A DNA stretch of 35,809 bases from a virus (IMGVR_UViG_3300042864_002600:1-35809), one strand, 5' to 3'. Positions 1 to 9,030 are shown, counted from the first letter of the stretch. A program made the numbers and translations. Notes: generated by a model not told the origin, from the letters alone.

Positions 1-438
1 ATGAGTCTTAACATTCAACTTACTCCGATACTAAAATATCTTCATCAAATTAGAAAAATTGAGGATTATTTGATTTTTGATATGTACTTCCCAAGTTCTT
101 GGAAAATTCTTAAAAAGTTTGTAATCGAAGATAAATTCATTAATATGGGAACCGTTGAAGAAGGATTGATAGGAATGTCTTTTGTTAGTGAGGTGGACGA
201 AGATAAAATCACCTTAACTCAAAACAACATTATAGGTATTATTAACTATAACTTGGAAAGAGAACAGAAAGAATCCCTTCTTGAGGCAAAAATTAATGAA
301 TTGAAAGGTATATTCGAGAAACAATCATTGGATAGTTTAAAATCTTTGAAGTTTGATATTAAAAACAATGAAATAAATTATAAACAAAATGGAAAGTCAA
401 AACCTAGCGAAATGGTTGGAGAAATCCAAGAAGAATGA
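1..438 (+). CDS. hypothetical protein, possibly 5'-truncated
   Basis: A 145-residue protein that I do not recognise. The ATG is the first base of the window, so the true start could lie further upstream. It is mixed alpha/beta in character, with a charged, probably helical segment around residues 80-115 and a polar tail. No signal peptide or membrane segment is visible. Its 3' end overlaps the next small gene (start at 389) by 50 nt in another frame, and a third gene follows at 535, so the three look like one translationally coupled cluster. Function unknown. Confidence 0.6.
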   Translation: MSLNIQLTPILKYLHQIRKIEDYLIFDMYFPSSWKILKKFVIEDKFINMGTVEEGLIGMSFVSEVDEDKITLTQNNIIGIINYNLEREQKESLLEAKINELKGIFEKQSLDSLKSLKFDIKNNEINYKQNGKSKPSEMVGEIQEE

Positions 439-568
439 CGAAAAGGAAGTTGAACTGCACAAAAAACAAATTATAAACCAACTAAAAGGTTTGTCAGTTA
501 AAGATATTATACCCGAGGAAAAAAAGTTAACACTATGGCAGAGAATAAGAAAAGCCCTGAATTTTTAA
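389..568 (+). CDS. small overlapping phage protein (59 aa)
   Basis: A 59-codon frame nested between two longer genes, overlapping the upstream one by 50 nt and the downstream one by 34 nt. It starts MESQNLAKWLEKSK and ends LTLWQRIRKALNF. The coding frame spans the whole gap between its neighbours, and the composition is protein-like: a charged helix, a hydrophobic middle and an amphipathic basic C-terminal helix. Small phage proteins ending in a TLWQRI-type helix are familiar to me, but no function is known. The tight overlaps suggest coupled translation. Confidence 0.65.
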   Translation: MESQNLAKWLEKSKKNDEKEVELHKKQIINQLKGLSVKDIIPEEKKLTLWQRIRKALNF

Positions 569-756
569 AAAGACTAGCAACATTCACCGATGAGGTTGAA
601 AGTATTTTCGATGCAAAGGCAACCCTTGTTTTAGAGTTAAAAGAAAAAGATTTTAGAAGAGTTGTTTTGGAGTTCGAAGATGTTCCGGACCCCGAGCAAA
701 AACAATTTAAAATCGAAATTTCAGGAACTGATTTTATCTTTCTTTTGGATGAGTAG
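535..756 (+). CDS. small acidic hypothetical protein
   Basis: A 73-residue acidic protein with a short N-terminal helix followed by what reads as a beta-rich half (VLELKEKDFRRVVLEFED). No motif is recognised. The start overlaps the end of the 59-residue gene upstream, and the 3' end runs 23 nt into the convergent minus-strand gene. It is probably the last member of the three-gene cluster at the left edge. Confidence 0.6.
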   Translation: MAENKKSPEFLKRLATFTDEVESIFDAKATLVLELKEKDFRRVVLEFEDVPDPEQKQFKIEISGTDFIFLLDE

Positions 757-1375
757 TAGATGTTCGGTATAGGAAATCTATATCATATCCCTTCTCAACT
801 AACAAATCATACAAGTATTTTCTCTGAGGCGACGTAAAGTCCCTTACAATTATAAAGTTTTTCTTTTCTACTTTAGATTCAACTATTCTTAAAAATCTTT
901 CACAATCATCTTCTGTTTTCAAGGAGAATAAAGAGTAATTATCATCTTCTTGGACCACTACCTTATTATTTAATTTAGACAACATTATTGTTTTATCTTT
1001 ATCGAGATATTTTTTAACAAATTTGTGGAATGTTATTTTTTTATTCTCTTGAACATCATATAGTTTTTCTTCTATGTTAAACATATCTATTTTTTTGATA
1101 TAAAGATTATCTGAAATTTTGGGATTTATAGACACATTCCTTCCAATTTCGTCTGTGTAATACAACTGCTCAACTTCACAAGTTTTAGAAGTTAGTGCTA
1201 TTTTATAATTACATCTTGAGCCGTTTTCATATTCCTTACCAAAGACAATTTCACTTGATTCCTTTAGTTTTTTGTTGTAATATTCGAGTGACTTGTGTTC
1301 ACGAACAAAAGATTTGAGAATCTTTCTTTTTTTGTTATTTTTGAATAAAATTACAGTAAAGTTAGGTTCACTCAT
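734..1375 (-). CDS. hypothetical protein (213 aa)
   Basis: A lysine-rich 213-residue protein without a recognised family. The last 40 residues (around SPQRKYLYDLLVEKGYDIDF) resemble a small basic helical module, but I cannot name it. It is divergent from dnaJ with only 37 bp of AT-rich DNA between the two starts, so the two genes probably share a promoter region. Its 3' end overlaps the convergent gene by 23 nt. No signal peptide or membrane helix is visible. Confidence 0.65.
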   Translation of the reverse strand: MSEPNFTVILFKNNKKRKILKSFVREHKSLEYYNKKLKESSEIVFGKEYENGSRCNYKIALTSKTCEVEQLYYTDEIGRNVSINPKISDNLYIKKIDMFNIEEKLYDVQENKKITFHKFVKKYLDKDKTIMLSKLNNKVVVQEDDNYSLFSLKTEDDCERFLRIVESKVEKKNFIIVRDFTSPQRKYLYDLLVEKGYDIDFLYRTSTTHPKER

Positions 1376-1412
1376 ATATTGAAAATAATAAAATTTTTAA
1401 AATAATATAGAC

Positions 1413-2348
1413 TTGGAAAATTATTATAATGTGCTGGGAGTTTCTGAAAATGCAACTCAAGATGAAATTAAAAAGGCTTTCAGAAATAAATCTAAAGAAC
1501 ATCACCCTGATAGAGGCGGTAATGAAGAAGAGTTTAAAAAAATAAATGAGGCTTACTCGGCTATTGGGGATGAACAGAAAAGAGCTGAGTATGATAATCA
1601 GAGGAATAACCCATTTGGTAATATAGGTGGTAATCCTTTTGGTGGGGACCCATTCGATATATTTGCGAATATGTTTGGTGGTGGAAGACAACAAAGAAGG
1701 GCTCCTGATAGAGTGATTGACTTAAAAATTGGCGCGGTTGATTCTTTTTTGGGTAAAAAAATTGATGTTAATTTCACAAGAAAAAAGAACTGTGACCCTT
1801 GTGGAGGACAAGGTGGTGAAAGAATTACTTGTAACACATGCGGGGGAACTGGTGTTTTAATGCAAAAAATTGGAAATGCGTTTTTCCAAAATATAGTACA
1901 GACAGCTTGTGGGTCTTGTAATGGAAAAGGTTTTAATTTAAAAAATGTTTGTAATGTTTGTCACGGAGAAGGAAGACAAGATGAAAACATGTCAGTGTCT
2001 ATAAATGTTCCAGTTGGTTTGTCTGATGGTCAGATGATTAAAGCCGGTGGAATGGGTGACTTTGCAAATGGAATGTTCGGAGACATTATATTCAAGGTAG
2101 AAATTGTAAATCAAGATGGTTTTGAAAAATCAGGAGGGGATTTAATTTATGTTAAGTATATGTCTATTGATGAATTAAATAATGATACTATTGATATTCC
2201 TCACCCACACGGAGGAATTAAGATTAGTTTACCTGATGTAGTAGATACAAGTGTACCTCTAAAGGTTCGAGGAAAAGGTTATCAAAATGAAAGAGGTGAC
2301 ATGTACGTTAAATTACACGTAAAACACAAACGTGCCGTTACTGTGTAG
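1413..2348 (+). CDS. dnaJ: DnaJ-type J-domain co-chaperone with zinc-finger domain
   Basis: A cytosolic Hsp40 that delivers substrates to Hsp70 and stimulates its ATPase. An N-terminal J domain (residues about 1-70) carries the HPD triad at residues 31-33. A Gly/Phe-rich linker follows, then a zinc domain with four CxxCxGxG-type repeats (CDPCGGQG, CNTCGGTG, CGSCNGKG, CNVCHGEG) and a C-terminal substrate-binding region. At 311 residues it is shorter than the usual 370-390 because the linker and C-terminus are trimmed. The start is a TTG: an in-frame TAA at 1398 blocks upstream ATGs, and MENYYNVLGV matches the normal DnaJ N-terminus. A DnaK lies 29 kb away on the same strand; no GrpE is in the window. 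Confidence 0.93.
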   Translation: MENYYNVLGVSENATQDEIKKAFRNKSKEHHPDRGGNEEEFKKINEAYSAIGDEQKRAEYDNQRNNPFGNIGGNPFGGDPFDIFANMFGGGRQQRRAPDRVIDLKIGAVDSFLGKKIDVNFTRKKNCDPCGGQGGERITCNTCGGTGVLMQKIGNAFFQNIVQTACGSCNGKGFNLKNVCNVCHGEGRQDENMSVSINVPVGLSDGQMIKAGGMGDFANGMFGDIIFKVEIVNQDGFEKSGGDLIYVKYMSIDELNNDTIDIPHPHGGIKISLPDVVDTSVPLKVRGKGYQNERGDMYVKLHVKHKRAVTV

Positions 2349-2352
2349 TGTG

Positions 2353-2360
2353 TATTTATA
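2353..2360 (+). promoter_or_regulatory. TATTTATA promoter-like element
   Basis: TATTTATA directly after the dnaJ stop codon and 4 nt before the ATG at 2365. It is one of the recurring phage motifs described in the findings. Confidence 0.4.
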
Positions 2361-2364
2361 ATTA

Positions 2365-2691
2365 ATGGCAACTATTTTTTACGCTTGGAATGATACTCCT
2401 TACGCTTGGAATGACACATCATTTACTTGGCTAGAAGGGTCTGTAATTGAAAAACTATTAAATGGTGGAGGTGCAATATCTTCTTTTAAAATAAGAGAGA
2501 GATTAGACGCTCTTCCCGAGGAAGATAAAGAAGTATTAATAGGTTTATTTGTTAGATTAAATGTTGATGAAATACAATTTGAAACTAAAACAAATAAAAA
2601 CAAAAATACAAAAGTCAAAATTAAATTAAAAGATATAGAAGTTTCTTTAAAAGAACAGAGAAATATAAATGTCAATATATTTATAAAGTGA
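2365..2691 (+). CDS. hypothetical protein with YAWNDT repeat
   Basis: A 108-residue protein. The N-terminus contains an aromatic near-repeat: YAWNDT occurs twice (residues 6-11 and 13-18), followed by a third, weaker copy (SFTW). The rest is a predicted helix and a lysine-rich, beta-prone C-terminus. The aromatic repeat is reminiscent of small phage structural proteins, but I cannot assign it. It is followed after 1 nt by the next gene, so the two are probably co-expressed. Confidence 0.6.
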   Translation: MATIFYAWNDTPYAWNDTSFTWLEGSVIEKLLNGGGAISSFKIRERLDALPEEDKEVLIGLFVRLNVDEIQFETKTNKNKNTKVKIKLKDIEVSLKEQRNINVNIFIK

Positions 2692-2692
2692 T

Positions 2693-3157
2693 ATGGCTTA
2701 TAAATTATATACTGACAAAGCAAACAAGTTCAACTGTAATATTGAAGTTGAAGGAACATCACTAGCAAAGTCTCAAGTAAGACTGGTAATTGAGTCTGAT
2801 GAAATGACATACATGTTTAAAGGTAGTATTCAGTCAAACGGTGAGTGTGAAGTTACTATCCCGAAAACAAAATCATTTTTATCTGAAGGAACAATTGGAA
2901 ACATGCGACTTGAAGTAATTGCTGATGATGTATATTTTGAGCCATGGACATCTGACTTCTCTGTTGTAACTAATAAGAAAGTTACAGTTCAGATTGCTGA
3001 ACAAGAGGAAGAGAAACCAAAAATGAAGGTTCAGGTTGCCGAGCAAAAAGAAGAACCAAAGGTTGAAAAACCAAAGGTTCAAGAATCTAAAGTAGTTAAG
3101 AGACCTTCTAATGTTTTAACTAAGGAAGATATCCTAAAAAAGTTACTTGGAAAATAA
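2693..3157 (+). CDS. putative phage structural/head-core protein
   Basis: A 154-residue protein. Residues 1-100 read as a beta-sandwich-like domain (regular hydrophobic alternation, GTIGNMRLEVIADD, YFEPWTSDF). Residues 100-140 form a low-complexity Lys/Glu/Pro/Val linker with repeated VQVAEQ/KVEKPKVQ units, followed by a short helical end (KEDILKKLLGK). I recall similar proteins in large phage genomes near head genes, so a structural role is plausible but not shown. It lies 1 nt downstream of the preceding gene. Confidence 0.55.
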   Translation: MAYKLYTDKANKFNCNIEVEGTSLAKSQVRLVIESDEMTYMFKGSIQSNGECEVTIPKTKSFLSEGTIGNMRLEVIADDVYFEPWTSDFSVVTNKKVTVQIAEQEEEKPKMKVQVAEQKEEPKVEKPKVQESKVVKRPSNVLTKEDILKKLLGK

Positions 3158-3346
3158 GGTAATCATATCCTTAACAAAAGTTATAAGACCGTAAACTGCT
3201 GATGAGAAAAAAATCAAAGAAACAGCAACTGTTGGTAAAAACTTTATAAAATTCTTCTTGCAAGTTGAACAAGTTTTTTCATTGTCTTGCTGACCATTCT
3301 GTTCGTTCTGCATATTTTTAGTTTTGTTACATTTTTGACAACCCAT
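3143..3346 (-). CDS. small Cys-motif membrane protein
   Basis: A 67-residue protein. It begins MGCQKC, has a Gln/Asn-rich stretch, then a second CxxC (TCSTCKKNF), and ends in one strong transmembrane helix (about residues 37-62). The two Cys pairs could bind one metal ion or form disulfides. Its 3' end overlaps the upstream plus-strand gene by 15 nt. The MGC start is shared with the 47-residue peptide at 14503-14646. Function unknown. Confidence 0.6.
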   Translation of the reverse strand: MGCQKCNKTKNMQNEQNGQQDNEKTCSTCKKNFIKFLPTVAVSLIFFSSAVYGLITFVKDMITLFSK

Positions 3347-3438
3347 GTGTTTTTATATTTACTAGTTTTATTATTTTTATTACTTATTAAGTTCTTAAAT
3401 ATATTTAATATTATAAAATAAACCAAAATAAATCAATA

Positions 3439-4245
3439 ATGAAAAAATTTTTAATTCTATTTATGTTAAGTTTGGTTTCTTTAGTCGGTATGTCACAAAT
3501 TACCCTAACTAAGGATACCGCTCTTGTTGATACTACAAGAGGAAAGGGTTTCTTCTATAAACCTAAGAAAAAACAAAGTCCATTCTACGGAGATTTTGGA
3601 GTAGGGTCAACTAACCTATGGAGAGGTGTTGATGTCGGAAAACAAACAGGTGTTGTTGTCGATATGGAGTATGAACCTTGCAGATGGACAACATTCGGAT
3701 TTAAATCATATGTTGTTGCAAATCAGTTCAGAGCTGGAATTGGTAACCAAATGATTACAAGTGCTAAAGTTAATATATATAACGTATCTTTAGGAGTACA
3801 AGATGTATATTTCCAAAACCAAGTTCTTCAGTCAGATACTGATTACTTTGTATTTGATAAAGCCAGAACAAATCACTTCTTTGAAGCGACATTCAACTAC
3901 AAAGGTGACGCTAATACAAGACTCGATTTCTTTTCAAGCCTTGTATTCTATCAAAATCAAAAATACGATAGAGGAGCTGTTTATTTCCAGTTCACATATC
4001 ACCCAACATATAATACAGAAATGTTTATGGGTTATGTAACAGGAGAATCAGCAGTTAACTTCCAGGATAAAGCAGGTTTTACAAATGTGGGTATTACAAT
4101 TAAGAGATATATTGAATTTTCTTCAAAGTTTGCCGCCAAAGCAAGACTTACAGTTAGTGTGAATCCTAATTATAAGTTTATTACCATACCAAACGCAGGT
4201 GTATCGGGAAGACCAGTTAACACTGCTCTTACTATGATTTTCTAA
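3439..4245 (+). CDS. secreted outer-membrane beta-barrel protein (TorF-porin-like)
   Basis: A 268-residue protein with a clear Sec signal peptide (MKKFLILFMLSLVSLVGMS, probable cut near residue 20). It then has alternating amphipathic strands and a C-terminal phenylalanine, the signature of an outer-membrane beta-barrel. The segment with NLWRGVDVG and a following Tyr/Gly-rich strand resembles the TorF/gcw_chp family of putative porins. A phage-encoded barrel could block the phage receptor (superinfection exclusion) or change permeability; that is inference. It is transcribed alone: an AT-rich promoter region lies upstream and a strong terminator lies 22 nt after the stop. Confidence 0.75.
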   Translation: MKKFLILFMLSLVSLVGMSQITLTKDTALVDTTRGKGFFYKPKKKQSPFYGDFGVGSTNLWRGVDVGKQTGVVVDMEYEPCRWTTFGFKSYVVANQFRAGIGNQMITSAKVNIYNVSLGVQDVYFQNQVLQSDTDYFVFDKARTNHFFEATFNYKGDANTRLDFFSSLVFYQNQKYDRGAVYFQFTYHPTYNTEMFMGYVTGESAVNFQDKAGFTNVGITIKRYIEFSSKFAAKARLTVSVNPNYKFITIPNAGVSGRPVNTALTMIF

Positions 4246-4264
4246 TTCTTATTATTTTTTTAAT

Positions 4265-4289
4265 AAAGGGCTCAATCGAGCCCTTTTTT
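4265..4289 (+). terminator. rho-independent terminator
   Basis: GGGCTC / GAGCCC stem (4268-4273 with 4278-4283), AATC loop, then six T. An A-tract lies 5' of the stem. It ends the beta-barrel gene. Confidence 0.9.
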
Positions 4290-4290
4290 A

Positions 4291-4321
4291 TTTGCCTTTT
4301 TAAATTTTCTTCTTATCTTTG
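4291..4321 (+). promoter_or_regulatory. Bacteroidota-type promoter, leaderless arrangement
   Basis: TTTG at 4291-4294, 19-nt spacer, TATCTTTG at 4314-4321, then exactly 4 nt to the ATG at 4326. It lies 3' of the terminator, so the methyltransferase starts a new transcription unit. Confidence 0.75.
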
Positions 4322-4325
4322 TATT

Positions 4326-6758
4326 ATGAAATTAACACTATCAGGACAAACCGCTGTTAATCTATCTCTGGCAGTTAATGAGATGGATGTTGGATATCAC
4401 TACCGTGAATTTCTCTCAAGAAAAATTCAAGGGTTAAATTTCACATCGCCATTTAAGTGTGATGGGTTTGGGGAGCATGGAACCTTGAAAATTAGACTTC
4501 TCTGTGAATTCAAGGAAAATGTTAATCTAAAAAATAAATTAGAATTTGCCACAGTGTTGGCTCAGGCAATCTATTATGTAAAAAAGTTTGAATTGACAGG
4601 GTTAAAACTACCAACAACAATTCTACTTGGAGACAGGGACGAGTGCTGTGTGCTCCACACAAATGATATTATTGAATATCTTGCAATGTCTTTTGATTGG
4701 GAAATTGCTCCATCTAGTGTTGATAAACATAACTTGGAACTTATTAAAATGATTTCAGATAATGAAAAGATTAATCCTTTCATTTTTTCTGTAAATCAAC
4801 TTGACGATATTTTAGAAAAAATTGTTGACCTTACTGAAAATGTAAAAAGGTTGATTCCAATTACCAATCACAATATTACTGGGGTATTTAACTATTTTGA
4901 AGAAAATATTTTGGGTAAAACAAGTTTAAATACAAATGAACTTGCAAACTTGTTTGTACAAATTTTGGTGAACCCGATAGAAAATTATTTACATCCAGTT
5001 AATAAAGTATCTGCTTTAGTTACAAAAAACTTTAATCAAGTACCAATAAAAAATAGAAAGAATTACCAATCTTTTTTTGAGCACTTTAAATCTGAATACA
5101 CGCCAAGAGAAAAAGAAATCCTTACTTCAATTGTTGACCGATTGGTTAGAGATATGCCAAGACGCATGAAAGGTGAATTTTTTACTTCTACAATTTGGGC
5201 GGATAAAGCTCACGAATATATTGCTTCAGTTTTTGGTGAAGATTGGAAAGAAAAATATGTGGTTTGGGACCCTGCTTGGGGAACGGGTAATTTAACAAGA
5301 GATTATAGATTCAAAGAGTTATATTGTTCAACCATAAACCAATCTGATATTGATACTGCTAATCAGATGGGGTTTAATTCTGAAGCAGTAAAGTTTCAGT
5401 TTGACTTTTTAAATGACCCAGATGAAAAACTTCCACAGGGACTAAAAGATGCAATTAAAAGTGGTAGAGAAATTATTGTGTTTATGAATCCACCCTATGG
5501 AACTGCTAATAGTGCTGGCGCTAATTCAAAACATAAATCAGGAATCGCTTCCACAAATATTAACAAATTAATGAAAAATGAAAATTGGGGTAAATCTTCA
5601 CAACAACTTTATGCTCAATTTTTATTTAAATTAACTAAACTAAATAGTGATAATATAAAATTGTGTTTATTTTCACCTCCGCTTTTTTTAAGCGGAGGGT
5701 CGTATAAAGAGTTTAGAAAAAAATTTTTAAATTTTTACGGATTTAAATCAGGATTTTTAATGAATGCTAAAGAATTTGACGGAACTTCAGATTGGGGAAT
5801 TTCTTTTACTATATGGTCCAATAAAAATGATATTAAAAATAGTTTTGATTTAAATGTACTTAAATCAAGTAATTTATTAGGTATTGAACATGTCTGTAAT
5901 AAAATTATTTATAATTTAGATGAAAAATATGAAGCATCTAAATGGGTTAGAAAAGAATTAAAAGGGATTAAAACATTTGATGCCCCACAATTGTCTTCGG
6001 CTATGATTTGTAAGCAAAATGGGCAAAGCAATTTAGTTAATAACTCAATTGGGTATTTTGGTTGTGCATCAAATGCGGTTTATAAAAACGCAACAGATGT
6101 TTCTTTATTTACTGCTGGATATTCAGTAGGACATGGATTGTCAGTTGTTGAAAATAATTTTTATAAAGTGTCTTCATTATTTAGTGCAAGAAAATTAATT
6201 AAACCTAACTGGATAAATCAAAAAGATGAATATATTACCCCTAATGAAAATCACGAATATTATCAACAATTTACAAACGATAGTATAGTTTATTCTTTGT
6301 TCAATAACTCAAGTCAACAATCATCTCTTCGTCAAATAACATATAAAGACAAACTTTGGGATATTAAAAACGAATTCTTTTGGATGTCTAAGGAAGATAT
6401 GTTGAATCTTGCAAACGAGAATAGTTATTCAGACCTCTATAATGATGCTAGAACTGACTCAGACAGATATGTTTACAGACTTTTGTTTGGTGAAGAAAGG
6501 ATTTATGATAAACTTTCACCTGATGCAAAACTTGTACTTGATAAGGCTACTGAACTAGTAAAAAAATCAATGTCGATGAGAGAAGTTTTTGCTAATGATG
6601 AAAACCATTTGAAATCTTGGGATGCCGGTTATGCCCAACTTAAACTTCTTTGGAAGCAATATTATGCCGAGGACTTTAAAGAGTTTAGAGAGTTATATAA
6701 AAATTTGGAAGACAGAATGCGTCCACTTGTTTATGAACTTGGTTTCTTAATGAAATAA
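4326..6758 (+). CDS. N6-adenine-specific DNA methyltransferase (large)
   Basis: An 810-residue class-gamma-like DNA methyltransferase (SAM-binding motif before the catalytic motif). Motif I is DPAWGTGN at residues 315-322 (the usual DPACGTGN with Cys replaced by Trp), and the catalytic NPPY is at residues 388-391. The long N-terminal half (1-290) and the C-terminal 400 residues have no recognised motifs and probably hold the target-recognition region. No helicase or nuclease motif is seen, so it is likely a solitary methylase protecting phage DNA from restriction, although a methylase subunit of a larger system cannot be excluded. The sequence 5560-6350 is more AT-rich than the flanks. Confidence 0.85.
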   Translation: MKLTLSGQTAVNLSLAVNEMDVGYHYREFLSRKIQGLNFTSPFKCDGFGEHGTLKIRLLCEFKENVNLKNKLEFATVLAQAIYYVKKFELTGLKLPTTILLGDRDECCVLHTNDIIEYLAMSFDWEIAPSSVDKHNLELIKMISDNEKINPFIFSVNQLDDILEKIVDLTENVKRLIPITNHNITGVFNYFEENILGKTSLNTNELANLFVQILVNPIENYLHPVNKVSALVTKNFNQVPIKNRKNYQSFFEHFKSEYTPREKEILTSIVDRLVRDMPRRMKGEFFTSTIWADKAHEYIASVFGEDWKEKYVVWDPAWGTGNLTRDYRFKELYCSTINQSDIDTANQMGFNSEAVKFQFDFLNDPDEKLPQGLKDAIKSGREIIVFMNPPYGTANSAGANSKHKSGIASTNINKLMKNENWGKSSQQLYAQFLFKLTKLNSDNIKLCLFSPPLFLSGGSYKEFRKKFLNFYGFKSGFLMNAKEFDGTSDWGISFTIWSNKNDIKNSFDLNVLKSSNLLGIEHVCNKIIYNLDEKYEASKWVRKELKGIKTFDAPQLSSAMICKQNGQSNLVNNSIGYFGCASNAVYKNATDVSLFTAGYSVGHGLSVVENNFYKVSSLFSARKLIKPNWINQKDEYITPNENHEYYQQFTNDSIVYSLFNNSSQQSSLRQITYKDKLWDIKNEFFWMSKEDMLNLANENSYSDLYNDARTDSDRYVYRLLFGEERIYDKLSPDAKLVLDKATELVKKSMSMREVFANDENHLKSWDAGYAQLKLLWKQYYAEDFKEFRELYKNLEDRMRPLVYELGFLMK

Positions 6759-6769
6759 CACTATATTTA
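6739..6769 (+). promoter_or_regulatory. Bacteroidota-type promoter variant, leaderless arrangement
   Basis: TTG at 6739-6741, 20-nt spacer, TATATTTA at 6762-6769 (last base A instead of G), then 4 nt to ATG 6774. It overlaps the end of the upstream methyltransferase gene. Confidence 0.55.
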
Positions 6770-6773
6770 CAAC

Positions 6774-7613
6774 ATGCTATCATACATCGGAGGAAAATCA
6801 AAAATAGGTAAATGGATAGTTCCATATTACCCAACTGATATGGAAACATATGTAGAGACATTCGGAGGAATGTTCTGGTGTTTCTTTAATATGGATTTGA
6901 AACAATACCCAAATCTAAAACGGGTTGTTTATAATGACTTCAATCCACTAAACTACAACTTGTTCATGTGTCTTCAGAACCCTGAAGTATTACTTTCAGC
7001 GGTTAATAGAATACCATGCCAACAACAAGGAGTTGAGGAGACACCACCAGTTTACCGAGAACAGTTTAACACATTCCAAAAAGAAATATTTGGGGATGGG
7101 TTTACTATAAACTATCCTGACTATGATGTTGCGGCAAAATACGCTTATGTCCTAACACAAGTATTCAGTGGGTCTAAACCTGAGACTAGTTCCTTCATTG
7201 ATTTGAAGGGTAAGTATAAGTCAAAGTATCTTACGTTTAGAGATAAGTTGTCAAAACCTGATTGGGTTGAACATTTTAATAGAATAAGTCATTTTAGATT
7301 GGGTGACTTTGAAAATGTTATAAAAGAATTTGATAGTCCGACAACTTATTTTTATCTTGACCCTCCGTATTGGAAAACCGAGAATTACTACTCAAATCAC
7401 GATTTTGACCGTGATGACCACGAGAGATTGGCAAATGTGTTGAAAACTATTGAAGGAAAGTTTTCTTTATCTTACTACGATTTTGTACTTTTGCACGAGT
7501 GGTTCCCCGAGGACCAATATAGATGGGAAAAGAAGGAGTTTGCCAAGGCTGCCGCAGCCAAGAAAGGACAGACTCAAAATATGGGAGAAGAACTGTTAAT
7601 TATGAATTATTGA
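6774..7613 (+). CDS. dam: Dam-family DNA adenine methyltransferase (MTase D12)
   Basis: A 279-residue D12-class adenine methyltransferase. The N-terminal YIGGKSKIGKWI is the family's SAM-binding start motif, VETFGGMFW follows, and the catalytic DPPY is at residues 196-199. Length and motif order (SAM motif first, DPPY late) match Dam/DpnM-type enzymes. The usual target of the family is GATC, but specificity cannot be read from sequence. It lies 15 nt after the large methyltransferase; no endonuclease partner is visible, so self-modification of phage DNA is the likely role. Confidence 0.9.
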   Translation: MLSYIGGKSKIGKWIVPYYPTDMETYVETFGGMFWCFFNMDLKQYPNLKRVVYNDFNPLNYNLFMCLQNPEVLLSAVNRIPCQQQGVEETPPVYREQFNTFQKEIFGDGFTINYPDYDVAAKYAYVLTQVFSGSKPETSSFIDLKGKYKSKYLTFRDKLSKPDWVEHFNRISHFRLGDFENVIKEFDSPTTYFYLDPPYWKTENYYSNHDFDRDDHERLANVLKTIEGKFSLSYYDFVLLHEWFPEDQYRWEKKEFAKAAAAKKGQTQNMGEELLIMNY

Positions 7614-7615
7614 TA

Positions 7616-7623
7616 TATTTATA
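7616..7623 (+). promoter_or_regulatory. TATTTATA promoter-like element
   Basis: GATATATTTATATAAAAAAG context, 15 nt before ATG 7639. Almost the same string precedes 18425. Confidence 0.55.
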
Positions 7624-7638
7624 TAAAAAAGTTTAAAA

Positions 7639-8994
7639 ATGAAATTTACCAACATTTTAAAATCTATTATCTTAGAAAATTCAAGATTTAAGGTTCTTTA
7701 CGATAGTCTCGTACAACAACCTTCACCTGAAGGAAAGTTTAAACCAGACCCAAAAAAGATTCCTTTTGAAATATTAAAGGCATTAATCTTTGCTGACCCT
7801 ACCACTATAGTACCAAGAGGTGCTGAGTTTGATGTTGATACCGCATCAGTTGCGGATATGGAGAAAATTAAAGTTGGTAAATACACTAACTGGCTTATCA
7901 AGAACTTTATGAAGCCGGCAAATATCGAGGCAAATCCCGAAGACCCAAGAGCTTATGCTCAAGCTGTTAAGCAGTATCAAGATTTATTTATGGAAGACCT
8001 TTATAAGGTTACGACTGACCTTAAAAAATATGAAAGATTTAAGAATACCTTCCCTCAAGAAAAGAGAGATATTGCAAAACTCACTAAAGATGATGTTTAT
8101 GAATTAACCAAAGATTTAAGTTTGGATAAAACTAAAGCATCAAAAACTGAGAAAGAACAGGCTAAAAAGAGTTACGAGCACCCTGGTGCTAATGTTGTAT
8201 TCCGTGGACCTACTTGGACTGTAATTAAAATTGAGGGAACATCAGAACTCCAAAAAGACGCGGCTTGTTTCTATGGTGGTTCACACATGCCTGAGAAAGG
8301 TGAATCAAGATGGTGTACATCTTCACCTGGTGCTGAATGGTGGAAGAGATATTTGTCAAAAGGACCACTTTATGTAATCCTTCCAAATGAATCTCCAGAC
8401 CTTGGGCAAGTATCAGGACTTCCAGTTGAAAGATATCAGTTCCATTTCCCTGACCAGCAGTTTATGGATAGAGAAGACCGTCAACAAAATTTGGTTGAAC
8501 TTTTGAATGGTAAACTTAAAGAGCTTAAAGATTATTTCAAACCTGAGTTTGCAAAAGGTCTTGTTGCTGAAGGGGATAAGAAAGTTAATATTCAAATTCC
8601 TCAAGGAGCTGCAGGTAAGTTCATCGCTCTTTACGGAGCTGAAGAAATTTTTGATAACCTTCCTGATAATATTGTAAGTATGGTTATTGAGAATAAGGTG
8701 GCAAATACAACAATTAAGATTCCACCATCAATCTCAAGATTCCAATCTTTGGAAACACTTATGTTGGATAATATCATTGATAGTTTACCTGATGAAGTTT
8801 CTTATTGTAAATCACTTAATTTCTTGTCGCTACCAAATAACCAAGGTTTGAAAAAACTTCCGGAGTCTATTGGTACTATGGATAATCTTTCATTTGTTAA
8901 TATCTCAGGATGTGACCCATCTTTGAGGATTCCTGACTCCATTGCTGATAAGTTTGATGATATTGGTAACGGTTTGTATTTTAAGAAAGACTAA
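7639..8994 (+). CDS. candidate virion-cargo protein with leucine-rich repeats
   Basis: A 451-residue protein. Residues 1-14 (MKFTNILKSIILEN) form a short helix ending ILE-N, fitting a T4-type prohead protease site. A helical region follows, then a conserved-looking module around residues 185-275 with WCTSSPGAEWW and GPLYVILP, of a kind I have seen in other large-phage proteins but cannot name. The C-terminal 130 residues hold at least three leucine-rich repeats (SLPDEVSYCKSLNFLSL, LKKLPESIGTMDNLSFVNIS). No enzymatic residues are clear. Monocistronic by position. Confidence 0.7.
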   Translation: MKFTNILKSIILENSRFKVLYDSLVQQPSPEGKFKPDPKKIPFEILKALIFADPTTIVPRGAEFDVDTASVADMEKIKVGKYTNWLIKNFMKPANIEANPEDPRAYAQAVKQYQDLFMEDLYKVTTDLKKYERFKNTFPQEKRDIAKLTKDDVYELTKDLSLDKTKASKTEKEQAKKSYEHPGANVVFRGPTWTVIKIEGTSELQKDAACFYGGSHMPEKGESRWCTSSPGAEWWKRYLSKGPLYVILPNESPDLGQVSGLPVERYQFHFPDQQFMDREDRQQNLVELLNGKLKELKDYFKPEFAKGLVAEGDKKVNIQIPQGAAGKFIALYGAEEIFDNLPDNIVSMVIENKVANTTIKIPPSISRFQSLETLMLDNIIDSLPDEVSYCKSLNFLSLPNNQGLKKLPESIGTMDNLSFVNISGCDPSLRIPDSIADKFDDIGNGLYFKKD

Positions 8995-9030
8995 TTTTTA
9001 GTATATTAGCAGTCCAAAAATAATTTGAGT

